From NCBI GenBank assembly GCA_002709395.1, contig PAQU01000015.1, positions 1 to 35,247 on the forward strand: a stretch of DNA of 35,247 nucleotides, written 5' to 3'. The position numbers and the translations under genes are program-made. The stretch comes from Roseibacillus sp. (GTDB lineage: Bacteria > Verrucomicrobiota > Verrucomicrobiia > Verrucomicrobiales > Akkermansiaceae). The notes under the pieces are model-generated. The model did no database searches. It saw only the letters and a list, made by a program, of their open reading frames with translations, and was not told the DNA's origin. Each line of letters opens with the position of its first letter. Position 1 is the first letter of the stretch. Below, one piece after another: positions 7,696-16,277 of the stretch.

Positions 7696-8763
7696 ATGGC
7701 GAAGCAGAGTCGACCGAGGGGAGGGGAACAGGAAACGGCGCCTGATTCGCGCCGGGATATTGTCCTTTTACAGGATTCGGAAGTTGCGGAAAGTAATCCA
7801 AGACAAGGTCTTGAGGCGAGGCCCCCTCGGGGAAGTGAGATCTCGGTGGAAGAAGGTAGAGAGTTGAGCCTGCTGGAAAAAGGAGAGACGGATCCAAGGC
7901 TCCGGGCACAAGAGCTCGGGGTGGGATGGGATACCGCTGGAAGAAGCAGTGCAGGAAAGACTCCGATGGGGTGGCTGGTTCTTATTGGGGTTCTGCTCGT
8001 GGTGCTGGGTGGGTGGTCCGCGATTACTCTGAGCAGGGGTGAGATCAATTTAAAGGCGCAGGAGGCTGAGAGCAGCAGAAAGAAGGAAAAGGAAGCACGG
8101 GACACAGCTTCTGCACGCGCCCTGGTAGAGCGGTTGGAACGGGCAGTGTCTGGCTATCTATCTGCCTCGACAGTTGAGGAGAAGTCGAGCTATGTCAGGC
8201 ACAGGGAAAGAGTACTCCCGCTCATGCGCGATCATTATCGGCGTCATGAATTGCTGGGTGAAGAATCTGAGAGTATTGAGAATCTCAGGGCTGCAGAAGT
8301 TGAGAATTACCCGTTTTTTGGAGTCGATGTGAAGGTTGCGGGCAAGACTGATGTGAAGTTGTTGTTAATTGAGGATTGTGAGGACGGGGAACTGCGTTTC
8401 GACTGGGAGTCAGAGGTAAGTTATCAGCCGATGGCGATTTCTGAATATGTCGGAAAGAAGCCGACCGATGTGATGGAGTTCCGGGTCTATGCGGAACTGG
8501 ACAGCTTCTACAGCTATGAGTTTTCGGATCAGGACCGCTATAGATCAATCAAGCTTACTTTCAGGGACGAAGATGAGTTTCTTTTCGGCTATGTTGAGAG
8601 AGGAAGTGTGCAGGAGCGCGGATTAACCGCTATCTTGGAAGGGAAGGAGAATGAATTTCCCTTGCTTCTGCGCCTGCGGTTTCTTCCGAACACAAGATCT
8701 CGAAGGTCCGTCCTTATTGAGGAGGTGCTGGCAACCTCATGGGTGCTGGTCAGGAACCGTTGA
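7696..8763 (+). CDS. Unknown single-pass membrane protein with coiled coil
   Basis: About 355 residues from the ATG at 7696, no family recognised. A charged, low-complexity cytoplasmic part (residues 1-85) precedes one membrane segment (about 90-112, WLVLIGVLLVVLGGWSAITL). A short Lys/Glu/Ala-rich coiled coil and a periplasmic domain of about 200 residues rich in Tyr, Phe and Glu follow. The frame is open back to 7513 and includes an ATG at 7600 placed directly after AAGGAGG. However, that extension is Cys-rich, unlike a protein N-terminus, and overlaps the start of the divergent glycosyltransferase, so I prefer 7696. It heads a plus-strand series of exported unknowns that leads into rsmD and waaA. 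Confidence 0.75.
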   Translation: MAKQSRPRGGEQETAPDSRRDIVLLQDSEVAESNPRQGLEARPPRGSEISVEEGRELSLLEKGETDPRLRAQELGVGWDTAGRSSAGKTPMGWLVLIGVLLVVLGGWSAITLSRGEINLKAQEAESSRKKEKEARDTASARALVERLERAVSGYLSASTVEEKSSYVRHRERVLPLMRDHYRRHELLGEESESIENLRAAEVENYPFFGVDVKVAGKTDVKLLLIEDCEDGELRFDWESEVSYQPMAISEYVGKKPTDVMEFRVYAELDSFYSYEFSDQDRYRSIKLTFRDEDEFLFGYVERGSVQERGLTAILEGKENEFPLLLRLRFLPNTRSRRSVLIEEVLATSWVLVRNR

Positions 8764-8848
8764 GTTTGCAATCAGTCTGGTTGCGGGGGCGGCCTGGTAG
8801 TGTTAAGGATTCGCGGTGGAGACGAGTGCAACGGAGTCCACCATGTCG

Positions 8849-8854
8849 TATAAT
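8849..8854 (+). promoter_or_regulatory. Possible promoter -10 element
   Basis: A perfect TATAAT lies 18 bases before the ATG at 8873. The sequence at the matching -35 position is poor (GTGCAA-like). If used, the leader would be only about a dozen bases. The gap before it (8764-8848) holds nothing else recognisable. Confidence 0.35.
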
Positions 8855-8872
8855 TCCTGATCCAGCTTTGAA

Positions 8873-9589
8873 ATGAATAGATACATCAAGTCAGCAGGCG
8901 TGATAATCGGCACTCTGGTTCTGCTGAGCCAGGGGGCGAATGCAGAGCAGGTCCCTGCAGTGCTGGGGAAATACCTGGTGCCGGGAGTTGCTGCGAGGGG
9001 ACAGGTGGTCGTAGTCGACCCCCCCAAGGAGATTAATGAATATGTTGCCAAGGTTGAGAAGGCCGCCCGGGACGACCCGGAATGGTTCAAGAGCTATTCC
9101 AAGAATGCCAAGCCGGGAATTCCGTTGCCGTTTCACGAGAAACTGGGTCTCAGCAAGGAGGATTATGCAACGTATAACAAGTTGTGGGATGAGCGGAAGA
9201 TGGTGCCGCTTAAGGACGGGAACGTAATGGTCAGGTTGGAACAGGCAAAAAAGGGAGAATGGATGGTCCGGGTTTCGGGTAAGGGAGCTCCTCTTTCGCT
9301 TCTTCGTTACCTGGCAGGAAAAGACGTTGTTAAATCCCCGAATGGAGAATTGACCCGCCTCGAGGATATTGATGCCGATCCCCGTAGTATTCTGGGCAAG
9401 TGGACCGGGCATGAGTGGAGGTTCCAGGAGGAGGACAGTCTGGGAAAGACCAAGGAAAATTTTGGAATAGGAACCTTGGTGGGAACTCGCTGGGGAATTC
9501 TTGTCTATCGGCTGCAATCGACCTCCGCGCAGGGAAAACTGCTCTTTGACCGTAGCATGGTAATCAGGTTTCCCATGCCCGGGAAGTAG
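8873..9589 (+). CDS. Unknown secreted protein
   Basis: 238 residues with a clean signal peptide (MNRYIKSAGVIIGTLVLLSQ..., cleavage probably after NAEQ or GANA, near residue 24). No family recognised. The mature part starts with a beta-rich segment, then a helical, Lys-rich middle with the pattern FHEKLGLSKEDYATYNKLW. It ends with a beta-rich region (about 170-238) with no catalytic motif. It is probably periplasmic. The next gene follows after 11 bases, so this protein and the AsmA-like protein are probably co-expressed. The start is supported by the signal peptide and by the TATAAT just upstream. Confidence 0.75.
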   Translation: MNRYIKSAGVIIGTLVLLSQGANAEQVPAVLGKYLVPGVAARGQVVVVDPPKEINEYVAKVEKAARDDPEWFKSYSKNAKPGIPLPFHEKLGLSKEDYATYNKLWDERKMVPLKDGNVMVRLEQAKKGEWMVRVSGKGAPLSLLRYLAGKDVVKSPNGELTRLEDIDADPRSILGKWTGHEWRFQEEDSLGKTKENFGIGTLVGTRWGILVYRLQSTSAQGKLLFDRSMVIRFPMPGK

Positions 9590-9600
9590 CTCTTCGTTTC

Positions 9601-11094
9601 TTGAAGAACAGTCGGAAAGCACCCTTGGGAACCTTGGTTACCCGGTGGCTGGTGGTGCCTTTGCTGGCTCTGTCCCTTGGACTACTGCTGATCTCCAATT
9701 TGCTGCTCCAGACACGGTGGTGCAGAGGTTGGCTGGAGGGCAAGCTGGAGCGGCGATCGAGATTTGACTGGACGGTGGCATCTCTTTCCTGGACTCCCTG
9801 GACAGGGATCCAGCTCCGGGATATTACAGTCCGGCCGCGTGGCCGTGACCGGCATCTGGCCTCGAGGGTGCTCTGCCGGGCTGATATTGATACAGGAATT
9901 TACTGGAGCTCTCTTCTCAGGGGAAAGGTTGTGCTGAGGGAGGTCTGTTTTCGTCGTGCAGAACTTGCGATCCCCCTGGAGTTACTCGCCTTGTTGCCTG
10001 AAGAGGAGACAGTGCCTCAGAAAGGCCCTCGAATCGCCAGGCGAGTCCCTGAATCGGAAGGTCCGGAAAGAGTTCCGGGGGGCAAGACGGACGGGAAGAA
10101 TGAGGCAAGGCCTCGTGTCACGGCACCGGCGAACAAAGAGGTGATCATTCCTCGCCCTTTCAGGGTCATTATTGAACGTTGTAAGGTAGAGCTATATTCT
10201 TCCACGGATCAGGGAAAAAGCGGGCTGGTCCTGCGTGGCTTGCGGGCAGATCTTCCCTTGCAGGGGGAGAATTCCTCGGGGTGGATTCGATGTGACGGAA
10301 TCGGTTTTGGGGGCCATGACATTGGGGGGTCGTGGCGGGGTCAGGTCGAATGGAGGAGTCCAGTTCTTGCCATGCCGCCCACCGAGTTCTTGTGGGAGGG
10401 CCTGCCCATTCGAGTTGAAGGTTCCCTGCAGATGGTGGGTAGTCCTCGTTTCCTCGTAACGATGGAAGTGCCGGATGGTCCGGTGAGGATGCGTCGTTTG
10501 CCGATGGTTCCGTGGTCGCAGGCGTCATTGGAGGCTGAAAGTGTTCGGATGGAGGGAAATCTCGGAGGAACCCTAACCTCTTTAGGCAGTTGGAGGGGGA
10601 GCCTCGTTATCAAAGCAAGCGGCCTTGCTTTGACAGGTGCAGGGAAGGAAAAGCAGGTTGGTTTTGAAGAGGGACGACTGAAGGCAGGTATGAGGAACGG
10701 CTCTTTTCAAGTCCTCGATGCCCGACTCCATAGCGAGGAGTTGTCCTTTCTCGGAAACGGCGTTCTTGTTCCTGATGGCAGGCTTCGGGGCGTGATTAGG
10801 GTGGTGGCGGATCAAGACAACGCCTCTGTAATCACGAGGTTTGCGAATGGTGCAATGTGGACCGGAGGCTGGACGCGTACCTGGTTGTCTCCTCTTGAGA
10901 CGCCCGACCGTTACTACCGGGATCTGGAGTTGAAAGGAACAGTGAATGGTGCGGTAATGAACGCCGGCAGGCACGGAGAGAACCTGGAAGTGTCAAAGGC
11001 CTGGAAGCAGATGGTGTCATTTGTCAGGAACGAAGAACGGGAAACTGGGCAAGTCGTTGCTCCCGTTCTGGAAAATCAACCCCTGACCCCATGA
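9601..11094 (+). CDS. AsmA-like membrane-anchored protein
   Basis: 497 residues starting at a TTG (9601). A basic leader and one membrane segment (about 15-34, VVPLLALSLGLLLISNLLLQ) are followed by a stretch typical of AsmA/YhdP-type N-terminal domains: a helix, then SFDWT-like RFDWTVASLSWTPWTGIQLRDI with repeated beta strands. Residues 140-180 are a charged Pro/Arg/Glu linker. The rest is beta-rich, as expected for a lipid-transfer or scaffold protein facing the periplasm. Homology is judged by pattern only. The last four bases overlap the start of rsmD (ATGA), so translation is coupled. The neighbours are a secreted unknown and rsmD-waaA, which suits a role in envelope assembly. Confidence 0.7.
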   Translation: MKNSRKAPLGTLVTRWLVVPLLALSLGLLLISNLLLQTRWCRGWLEGKLERRSRFDWTVASLSWTPWTGIQLRDITVRPRGRDRHLASRVLCRADIDTGIYWSSLLRGKVVLREVCFRRAELAIPLELLALLPEEETVPQKGPRIARRVPESEGPERVPGGKTDGKNEARPRVTAPANKEVIIPRPFRVIIERCKVELYSSTDQGKSGLVLRGLRADLPLQGENSSGWIRCDGIGFGGHDIGGSWRGQVEWRSPVLAMPPTEFLWEGLPIRVEGSLQMVGSPRFLVTMEVPDGPVRMRRLPMVPWSQASLEAESVRMEGNLGGTLTSLGSWRGSLVIKASGLALTGAGKEKQVGFEEGRLKAGMRNGSFQVLDARLHSEELSFLGNGVLVPDGRLRGVIRVVADQDNASVITRFANGAMWTGGWTRTWLSPLETPDRYYRDLELKGTVNGAVMNAGRHGENLEVSKAWKQMVSFVRNEERETGQVVAPVLENQPLTP

Positions 11095-11648
11095 GAGTGA
11101 TAGGAGGTTGCGCACGGGGAATGCGGTTACAGGCTCCCCCCACTCATACCCGCCCCTCGACGGATCGACTCCGTGAAGCCCTTTTTTCCATATTGCAGGC
11201 GCGCCTTGAAGGGGCGCATATTCTGGATCTCTTCGCTGGTTCAGGGGCGCTGGGAATTGAGGCTTTAAGCCGGGGAGCGGAGAAAGCGGTTTTTGTGGAA
11301 GAAGACAGGATTGCGGTAAAAACCCTGAAGAAAAACTTGGAGCAAGTGCGTCTTGCAGGGCGGGCTGCCGTCCTTGAGTGTGATGTTTTTGCATATCTGA
11401 AAAGTTCCCGCATGGTGTTTGATATTGTCCTGGCCGATCCTCCCTATGCTTCAAACGCGGACTGCGATCTGGCTGCTGATCTTCTTTCCGATTCGCGGCT
11501 CTCAGAACTATTGTCCGATGACGGGTTGGTGGTAATTGAAGTGGAAGCGGAACGGGAGAATCCTGTTGCGCCTGGTTGGGAGGTTGTCGACCGAAGGGTT
11601 TACGGCAGTAGCGCGATTCTGTTTTACGCCTGGCAGGAGTCCCGGTAG
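11091..11648 (+). CDS. rsmD: 16S rRNA (guanine(966)-N2)-methyltransferase RsmD
   Basis: 185 residues, normal length for RsmD. It starts MRVIGGCARGM, the usual RsmD opening, with RPSTDRLREALFSIL following. The SAM-binding motif I is LDLFAGSGALGIEALSRGA (about 46-63), and the catalytic motif IV is ADPPY (about residue 118). The enzyme methylates N2 of a guanine in the 16S rRNA of the small subunit. The ATG overlaps the stop of the preceding gene, and waaA follows after 11 bases; both are strong signs of one operon. Confidence 0.95.
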   Translation: MRVIGGCARGMRLQAPPTHTRPSTDRLREALFSILQARLEGAHILDLFAGSGALGIEALSRGAEKAVFVEEDRIAVKTLKKNLEQVRLAGRAAVLECDVFAYLKSSRMVFDIVLADPPYASNADCDLAADLLSDSRLSELLSDDGLVVIEVEAERENPVAPGWEVVDRRVYGSSAILFYAWQESR

Positions 11649-11659
11649 ATTTCGCCCCT

Positions 11660-12940
11660 ATGAATTTGGCGGTGCGGTTACTTTACAACTGCGTGCTGCC
11701 CGTTTTTTTCCTTCTTGCCGCACCAGCATGGCTTCTCAAGATGTTTCGCCGGGGTGGGGTTGATCGACGACTTTTCCAGCGACTGGGGCTTTTTTGCGAC
11801 CCTGTTGAATATGAGCGGGTGGGGGTGATCTATATTCATGCGGTGAGTGTCGGAGAGGTCAGGATGGCACTTCGATTAATAACCCGGTGGCTGCAGCATA
11901 ACCCTGATGAGCGTTTTGTCCTTGCGGCTACAACCTCCACGGGATTCAAACTAGGTGAGAACGAGGCGCCAGAGGGTGTGCGTGTGATATACAGCCCGCT
12001 TGATCTTCCCCTGATTCTCAGAGGTGTCTTCCGCCGCTTTGAGCCGGTGCTGATTGTGCTGATTGATTCTGAACTCTGGCCAAACCTCCTGCATTTCGGA
12101 GAGCGGAGGGGCATTCCGGTAGCGCTTGTGAATGCCCGTTTGTCCGAACGATCAGCTCGTCGCTATGAGAGATTGCGCGTTGTAACCGCGCCGTTGCTGG
12201 GACAGTTGAAGGTGGTTTGTGCGCAGGCCGCCAAGCATGCGGATTCGTGGGGTAGCATTGGGTTTTCGGATGAGGCCCTGATAGTGACTGGAAGTTTGAA
12301 ATATGACCTGCAGGGTGTGGAGCAGCCAACTGAACGGAATGAGTTCCGGGAAATGATCAAGGCATTTGGTCCCGGACGGCCGGTTGTGCTGGCAGCCAGT
12401 ACTCATGCAGGAGAAGAACGTCTGATTGCGGAGGCTATTCGCAAGGTGCCCGGGGCTCTCCCGGTAATCCTGCCTCGGCATGCGGAGCGCAGGGGCGCTG
12501 CCCGGGCAGATCTTGAGGATGCAGGTTTCGAAGTCATCCTGCGGAGCAACTTCATTCCTCCCCAGAGCCCTGAGTCAGCAGTGCTGCTGGTGGACTCCAC
12601 AGGCGAGCTGAGGGACTGGACAGCTCATGCCGATGTCGTAGTGATTGGGAAGAGTTTTCTTGGCCGGGGCGGGCAGAATCCCGTTGAGGCGATCGCAGCC
12701 GGTGTGCCGGTAATTTGTGGTCCCCATATGGGAAATTTCGAGCCCCTGATCACAGATCTCCGGGTCGAAGAGGCTGTTGAGAGCGTCCGACAAACAGACT
12801 TGGTGATGGGGCTTCGGGCTGTTCTTGATTCCGAGTCGCGCCGCCGGATGATGACGAAAGCCGCTACCTCAGTGCTTGATGAGCACTGGGGAGCAACGGA
12901 CCGGATTATCGACCGTTTACGCAAGCTGACTGACTCATAG
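11660..12940 (+). CDS. waaA: 3-deoxy-D-manno-octulosonic acid transferase
   Basis: 426 residues, the usual size for WaaA/KdtA. An N-terminal membrane helix (about 8-27) precedes RLGL, and IHAVSVGEVRMA (about 59-70) holds the conserved catalytic Glu66. SELWPNLL, NARLSERSARRYER and TGSLKYDL are further family hallmarks. The C-terminal GRGGQNPVEAIAAGVPVICGPHMGNF is the CMP-Kdo-binding GT-B loop. It transfers Kdo from CMP-Kdo to lipid A precursor at the inner membrane, which implies that the organism makes LPS. It is the last gene of the plus-strand run ending against a minus-strand cluster. Confidence 0.95.
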   Translation: MNLAVRLLYNCVLPVFFLLAAPAWLLKMFRRGGVDRRLFQRLGLFCDPVEYERVGVIYIHAVSVGEVRMALRLITRWLQHNPDERFVLAATTSTGFKLGENEAPEGVRVIYSPLDLPLILRGVFRRFEPVLIVLIDSELWPNLLHFGERRGIPVALVNARLSERSARRYERLRVVTAPLLGQLKVVCAQAAKHADSWGSIGFSDEALIVTGSLKYDLQGVEQPTERNEFREMIKAFGPGRPVVLAASTHAGEERLIAEAIRKVPGALPVILPRHAERRGAARADLEDAGFEVILRSNFIPPQSPESAVLLVDSTGELRDWTAHADVVVIGKSFLGRGGQNPVEAIAAGVPVICGPHMGNFEPLITDLRVEEAVESVRQTDLVMGLRAVLDSESRRRMMTKAATSVLDEHWGATDRIIDRLRKLTDS

Positions 12941-12992
12941 CATGAATCCCGGGAGAAGGTGCTGTCCGGTAAGGGGAAGAGAGATGAGCCGG

Positions 12993-13012
12993 TTCCCGTT
13001 TCGAAATGGGAA
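12993..13012. terminator. Inverted repeat between convergent genes
   Basis: TTCCCGTTTCGAAATGGGAA is self-complementary apart from one G-T pair and lies between the stop of waaA and the stop of the convergent gene. There is no clear T-tract on either strand, so it may be a weak bidirectional terminator or chance. Confidence 0.3.
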
Positions 13013-13024
13013 AGGCAGTCGCGG

Positions 13025-13897
13025 CTACCTGGGAGTGGGGGACTGCTTCCTGCGGAACTCCTCCAGCTTCTTCTGTTCGAGGTATTGGCGGAGTTGCCGG
13101 ATCACAGCGACATCAGGATCGGCTTCGGGGTTAACGAAGGGGTTGTTTGATCCGTACCATGACCAAGGTCCCCGGGGAACTCCTCCGAATTCAACAAAAC
13201 GCCAGTGGAGCTTGTCGCCTGACTTCAATCCAAGGTAGTCGCGTACGGCTGGTGAGACGTCGATGCCAGCTTGCCTGCTGCGGGGGGGGTGCCCTCCGAA
13301 GACGTATTTCCAGTCATCGGTGACCCAGGGTCCGCAGTCCTCCCATTGAGCATAGCAGACTTTGCGCTGGTAATAGAGTTGGATCCAGCGTCCCTTGCAG
13401 ACGCTTCGTCCAGGCTTCGGGTTGTAGCGTGAGAACCAGGGAATTACCCGTGAAGCCTCAGGGCGGTGCAGGCGGTGATTCAGGCAGTCGTTGTATGGCA
13501 GGGCAACGTAAAATGAATTGAGCTGTGGACGGAAAGACTTGGGAGCGAAATTGGCTCGCGCCTCTGGATTCGGGTCATCATATCCTCCATAGTTCACGGC
13601 CCATTTTCCGTCCCAGGATGAATGATGGTTGGATGTCTTGTTTCGCCCCCCTGGCTTTTCTCCGATCCAGAAGATGGTGGCGGTGATATCCCGGTGCCAG
13701 GGGTAAATGGTCTTGCGATAGTGGTAGGGGTTGGGAGGGGGCTTGGTGGGAGAAGTAACCTGTGGTCCTCCCTGTCCCTGAGCGGGGAAAGTAGCCCAGA
13801 GCGGCATCAGAATGGCAATGAGAAGGAGGCGGGTCACGTGTTCGCAGCAGGTGCAGCCTAGCATGAGGGTCAATGGGTTCTGTCGTTCTGCGCTCAA
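13025..13897 (-). CDS. Secreted protein with a double-psi beta-barrel-like C-terminal half
   Basis: 290 residues if read from the TTG at 13897, 279 from the ATG at 13864. Both give a hydrophobic export signal (RLLLIAILMPLWATF). A Pro-rich mature start and an aromatic-rich middle (FYVALPYNDC, GRWIQLYYQRKVCYAQWEDCGPW) follow. The stretch from CYAQWEDCGPW to AGIDVSPAVRDYLGLKSGD resembles the D-x-G-P ... ID-L-S core of RlpA-like double-psi beta-barrels. This match is by eye. Several Cys residues could form disulfides. The role may be binding or cutting of cell-wall or extracellular polysaccharide. The TTG overlaps the stop of the GH3 gene (TTGA), suggesting coupled translation with that secreted glycosidase. 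Confidence 0.75.
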   Translation of the reverse strand: MSAERQNPLTLMLGCTCCEHVTRLLLIAILMPLWATFPAQGQGGPQVTSPTKPPPNPYHYRKTIYPWHRDITATIFWIGEKPGGRNKTSNHHSSWDGKWAVNYGGYDDPNPEARANFAPKSFRPQLNSFYVALPYNDCLNHRLHRPEASRVIPWFSRYNPKPGRSVCKGRWIQLYYQRKVCYAQWEDCGPWVTDDWKYVFGGHPPRSRQAGIDVSPAVRDYLGLKSGDKLHWRFVEFGGVPRGPWSWYGSNNPFVNPEADPDVAVIRQLRQYLEQKKLEEFRRKQSPTPR

Positions 13898-16146
13898 TGC
13901 ACCGCTATCCGCTTTTTCAAGCCGCCGATCATTACCTCAAATTCACCGGGTTCCAGAACGAGAGAATTCTCCAGTCCGAAATAGGAGAGGTCTGTCACAG
14001 GGATCTCGAAGGTGACCCTCTTGGTTTCTCCAGGAGAGAGGTCGACTTGGCGGAAAGCCCGGAGGCGTTTGACGGGAGGCACAACAGACGCGAACAGGTC
14101 ACGGATAAAGACATGGACAGTTTCTGTACCCTTACGTTTGCCGGTGTTGGTGACGTCTACGGAGAGTCTTAGCTTGTCGTTCTTGTCGAGGGGGGTGGCC
14201 GGGACTTCGAGATTGTCGTAGTGAAAAGTTGTGTAACTGAGCCCGTGCCCGAATTCATAAAGGGGGTTGAATCCGGGAGTTTCCTTGTCAGGACCAATGC
14301 TGTCGCTGTGTTTGTGGTCGTAGGAGAGAAGACTGTGAGGGTTGCGGGGGTAGGTGAAAGGAAGGCGCCCGGTAGGATTGAATTGACCGGTCAGCACCTC
14401 GTAGAGTGCTTCGCCGCCGTGTGGACCGGGGTGCCCGGCATGAATGATGGCATGACAGTGTCCGGCAACCTTGGTGATGAGGCGGGGGCGATTCCCCAGA
14501 AGAACAAGGATGAGAGGTTTGCCGGTTGCAAGGTGCCGCACCAGGCGCAACTGGTTTTCAGGCATCGAGAGGTCGGAGATATTACCCGGAGTTTCCGTGC
14601 CGGGTTTTTCTGCCAGAACGCAGACGATGACATCAGCATTCCTGGCCTTGCGGAGAGCATAATCCAAGTCGGTGGACCCGTCCCACTGTGCTCCCCGTGC
14701 CCAGAGCACGTTGTCCCGTCCGTGACGGGCATTGAAGGATTCGAGGACCGTCTGGAGGGGTTCAGGGTAGGCGGCTTCGTCCGTCCCCTGCCACGTGTAG
14801 GACCAGGATCCATGGAGAGCGGACAGTGAATGGCATCCCGGTCCTGTCAGGAGGATCTTGCATTCCTTGGAGAGGGGCAGGGCGTCATCGTTCTTGAGGA
14901 GAACAAGTGATTCCCGGGCTGCCCGGGCTGAGAGAGCGTGTGCTTCCTTCGTTCCGATTTTATTGGCGGAGGCCGGGTCAGGGTAGGGGCTGTCAAAGAG
15001 GCCGAGGGAGAATTTCAGGCGCAGGATACGCCTGACAGATGCATCGAGGGCTTCTTCGGGGACCAGTTTTTCCCTGACGAGCTGGATCAGATTGTTGGTG
15101 AAGTGAAAATCGTTTGGCGCCATGCAGATATCGATACCCGCCTCTACTGAGAGGCGGACGGCCTCCTTGATGTTGGGAGCAACCTTGTGAAGATTGTGGA
15201 GTTTTTTTACGTCCTCCCAGTCCGTGACGATTACCCCCTTGAAGTTCATCTCTTCGCGGAGGAGCTTGGTAAGCATCTCATGGCTGGCATGAAGCGGGAT
15301 ACCATTTATCTCGCTGGAATTTACCATGACAGCCTGCACATTCTGTTCTACCGCCCTGATGAAGGGCGGTAGAAAATACTCACGGAGGTAGTGCTCAGGT
15401 AGAAGGGATTGAGTCCGGTCCTGTCCACTGAGGGGGAAACTATAGCCCAGAAAATGCTTGGCGGTGGCAGCTACCGAGGTCTTGGAGGAAAGAGACTCGC
15501 CCTGGAGTCCACGCACGGAGGCGGTAGCCATCACGCTGGAAATATGGACGTCCTCCCCAAAGGTCTCGACATAGCGGGACCAGAGCGGTTGGCGGCCCAC
15601 GTCGAGGGAGGGTCCAAAGTTCCATGGAATACCTGCCGCGCGGGTTTCACGAGCGGTTATGGCATGGCATTGTTCGACCAGCTTCGCATTGCGGGTAGCT
15701 GCAAGTCCGAGATTGTGGGGAAACAGGGTAGCCCCTCTCACGTAATTAGCACCATGCACGCTGTCGATTCCGTAAAGGACTGGTATCCGGTGCCGGGTCT
15801 CCTTGGTGGCCAGATCCTGGATCTGGGTCAGTATCTTGTGCCAGTGAGTGACACTGAAAGCCATGTTGTGGACATTGAGAACCGAGCCCACGTGCTTTTT
15901 CACGATGGCATTTCGTAGTTTGTCCGGGTCGAGTTCATGTCCGTCCGGATCTCCGGAGTTGGACTCACTGCTGGATAGCGCGCCCAGAGTAAGCTGAGTC
16001 ATCTGTCCGGCCTTTTCCTCCACGCTCATCTTCTCCAGTATTGCGGAGATGGCTCTCTCCGTATCCTCTCCTGCGAGAGAAAGGGGGGTCAGGAGAACAC
16101 CGGGAAGCGCAAAAAGGGCCAGACGGGGGAAAAGGTGGATCTGCAT
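13894..16146 (-). CDS. bglX: Secreted glycoside hydrolase family 3 (beta-glucosidase/BglX-like)
   Basis: 750 residues with an N-terminal signal peptide (about 1-25). The GH3 N-terminal barrel includes MSVEEKAGQM, GIDSVHGANYV (about 126) and KHF (about 230). The nucleophile Asp309 is in VIVTDWEDV. The second alpha/beta domain has LVLLKNDDALPL, and the C-terminal fibronectin-III-like domain begins after LSYTTF. The order and length match BglX-type periplasmic beta-glucosidases, though GH3 also includes xylosidases and other specificities. It releases non-reducing-end sugars from oligosaccharides outside the cytoplasm. It lies 131 bases downstream of nadB on the same strand and overlaps the next gene by four bases. 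A perfect 12-bp inverted repeat sits inside it at 15346-15374. Confidence 0.92.
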   Translation of the reverse strand: MQIHLFPRLALFALPGVLLTPLSLAGEDTERAISAILEKMSVEEKAGQMTQLTLGALSSSESNSGDPDGHELDPDKLRNAIVKKHVGSVLNVHNMAFSVTHWHKILTQIQDLATKETRHRIPVLYGIDSVHGANYVRGATLFPHNLGLAATRNAKLVEQCHAITARETRAAGIPWNFGPSLDVGRQPLWSRYVETFGEDVHISSVMATASVRGLQGESLSSKTSVAATAKHFLGYSFPLSGQDRTQSLLPEHYLREYFLPPFIRAVEQNVQAVMVNSSEINGIPLHASHEMLTKLLREEMNFKGVIVTDWEDVKKLHNLHKVAPNIKEAVRLSVEAGIDICMAPNDFHFTNNLIQLVREKLVPEEALDASVRRILRLKFSLGLFDSPYPDPASANKIGTKEAHALSARAARESLVLLKNDDALPLSKECKILLTGPGCHSLSALHGSWSYTWQGTDEAAYPEPLQTVLESFNARHGRDNVLWARGAQWDGSTDLDYALRKARNADVIVCVLAEKPGTETPGNISDLSMPENQLRLVRHLATGKPLILVLLGNRPRLITKVAGHCHAIIHAGHPGPHGGEALYEVLTGQFNPTGRLPFTYPRNPHSLLSYDHKHSDSIGPDKETPGFNPLYEFGHGLSYTTFHYDNLEVPATPLDKNDKLRLSVDVTNTGKRKGTETVHVFIRDLFASVVPPVKRLRAFRQVDLSPGETKRVTFEIPVTDLSYFGLENSLVLEPGEFEVMIGGLKKRIAVH
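15346..15374. repeat. Perfect 12-bp inverted repeat inside the GH3 gene
   Basis: TTCTACCGCCCT (15346-15357), a 5-base loop GATGA, and AGGGCGGTAGAA (15363-15374) are exact complements. On the coding strand it encodes part of FLPPFIRAVE, so it is compatible with protein function. No T-tract follows. Confidence 0.6.
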
Positions 16147-16277
16147 GCTTGGGACGCCAACTAAAGCAGAGATTCAGGGAGAGGCAATTGCGGCCTTGGC
16201 GCATCCACGGCATCTGAGTTCCCGTCTCCGCGAGGATGACCAGGGAGGCGCCATTTACCAGTCGTCCCGGAGTGGAA

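Noticed and set aside
15346-15374. Rho-independent terminator
   Set aside because: It is in the middle of the GH3 coding region and has no T-tract, so it was kept only as a repeat.
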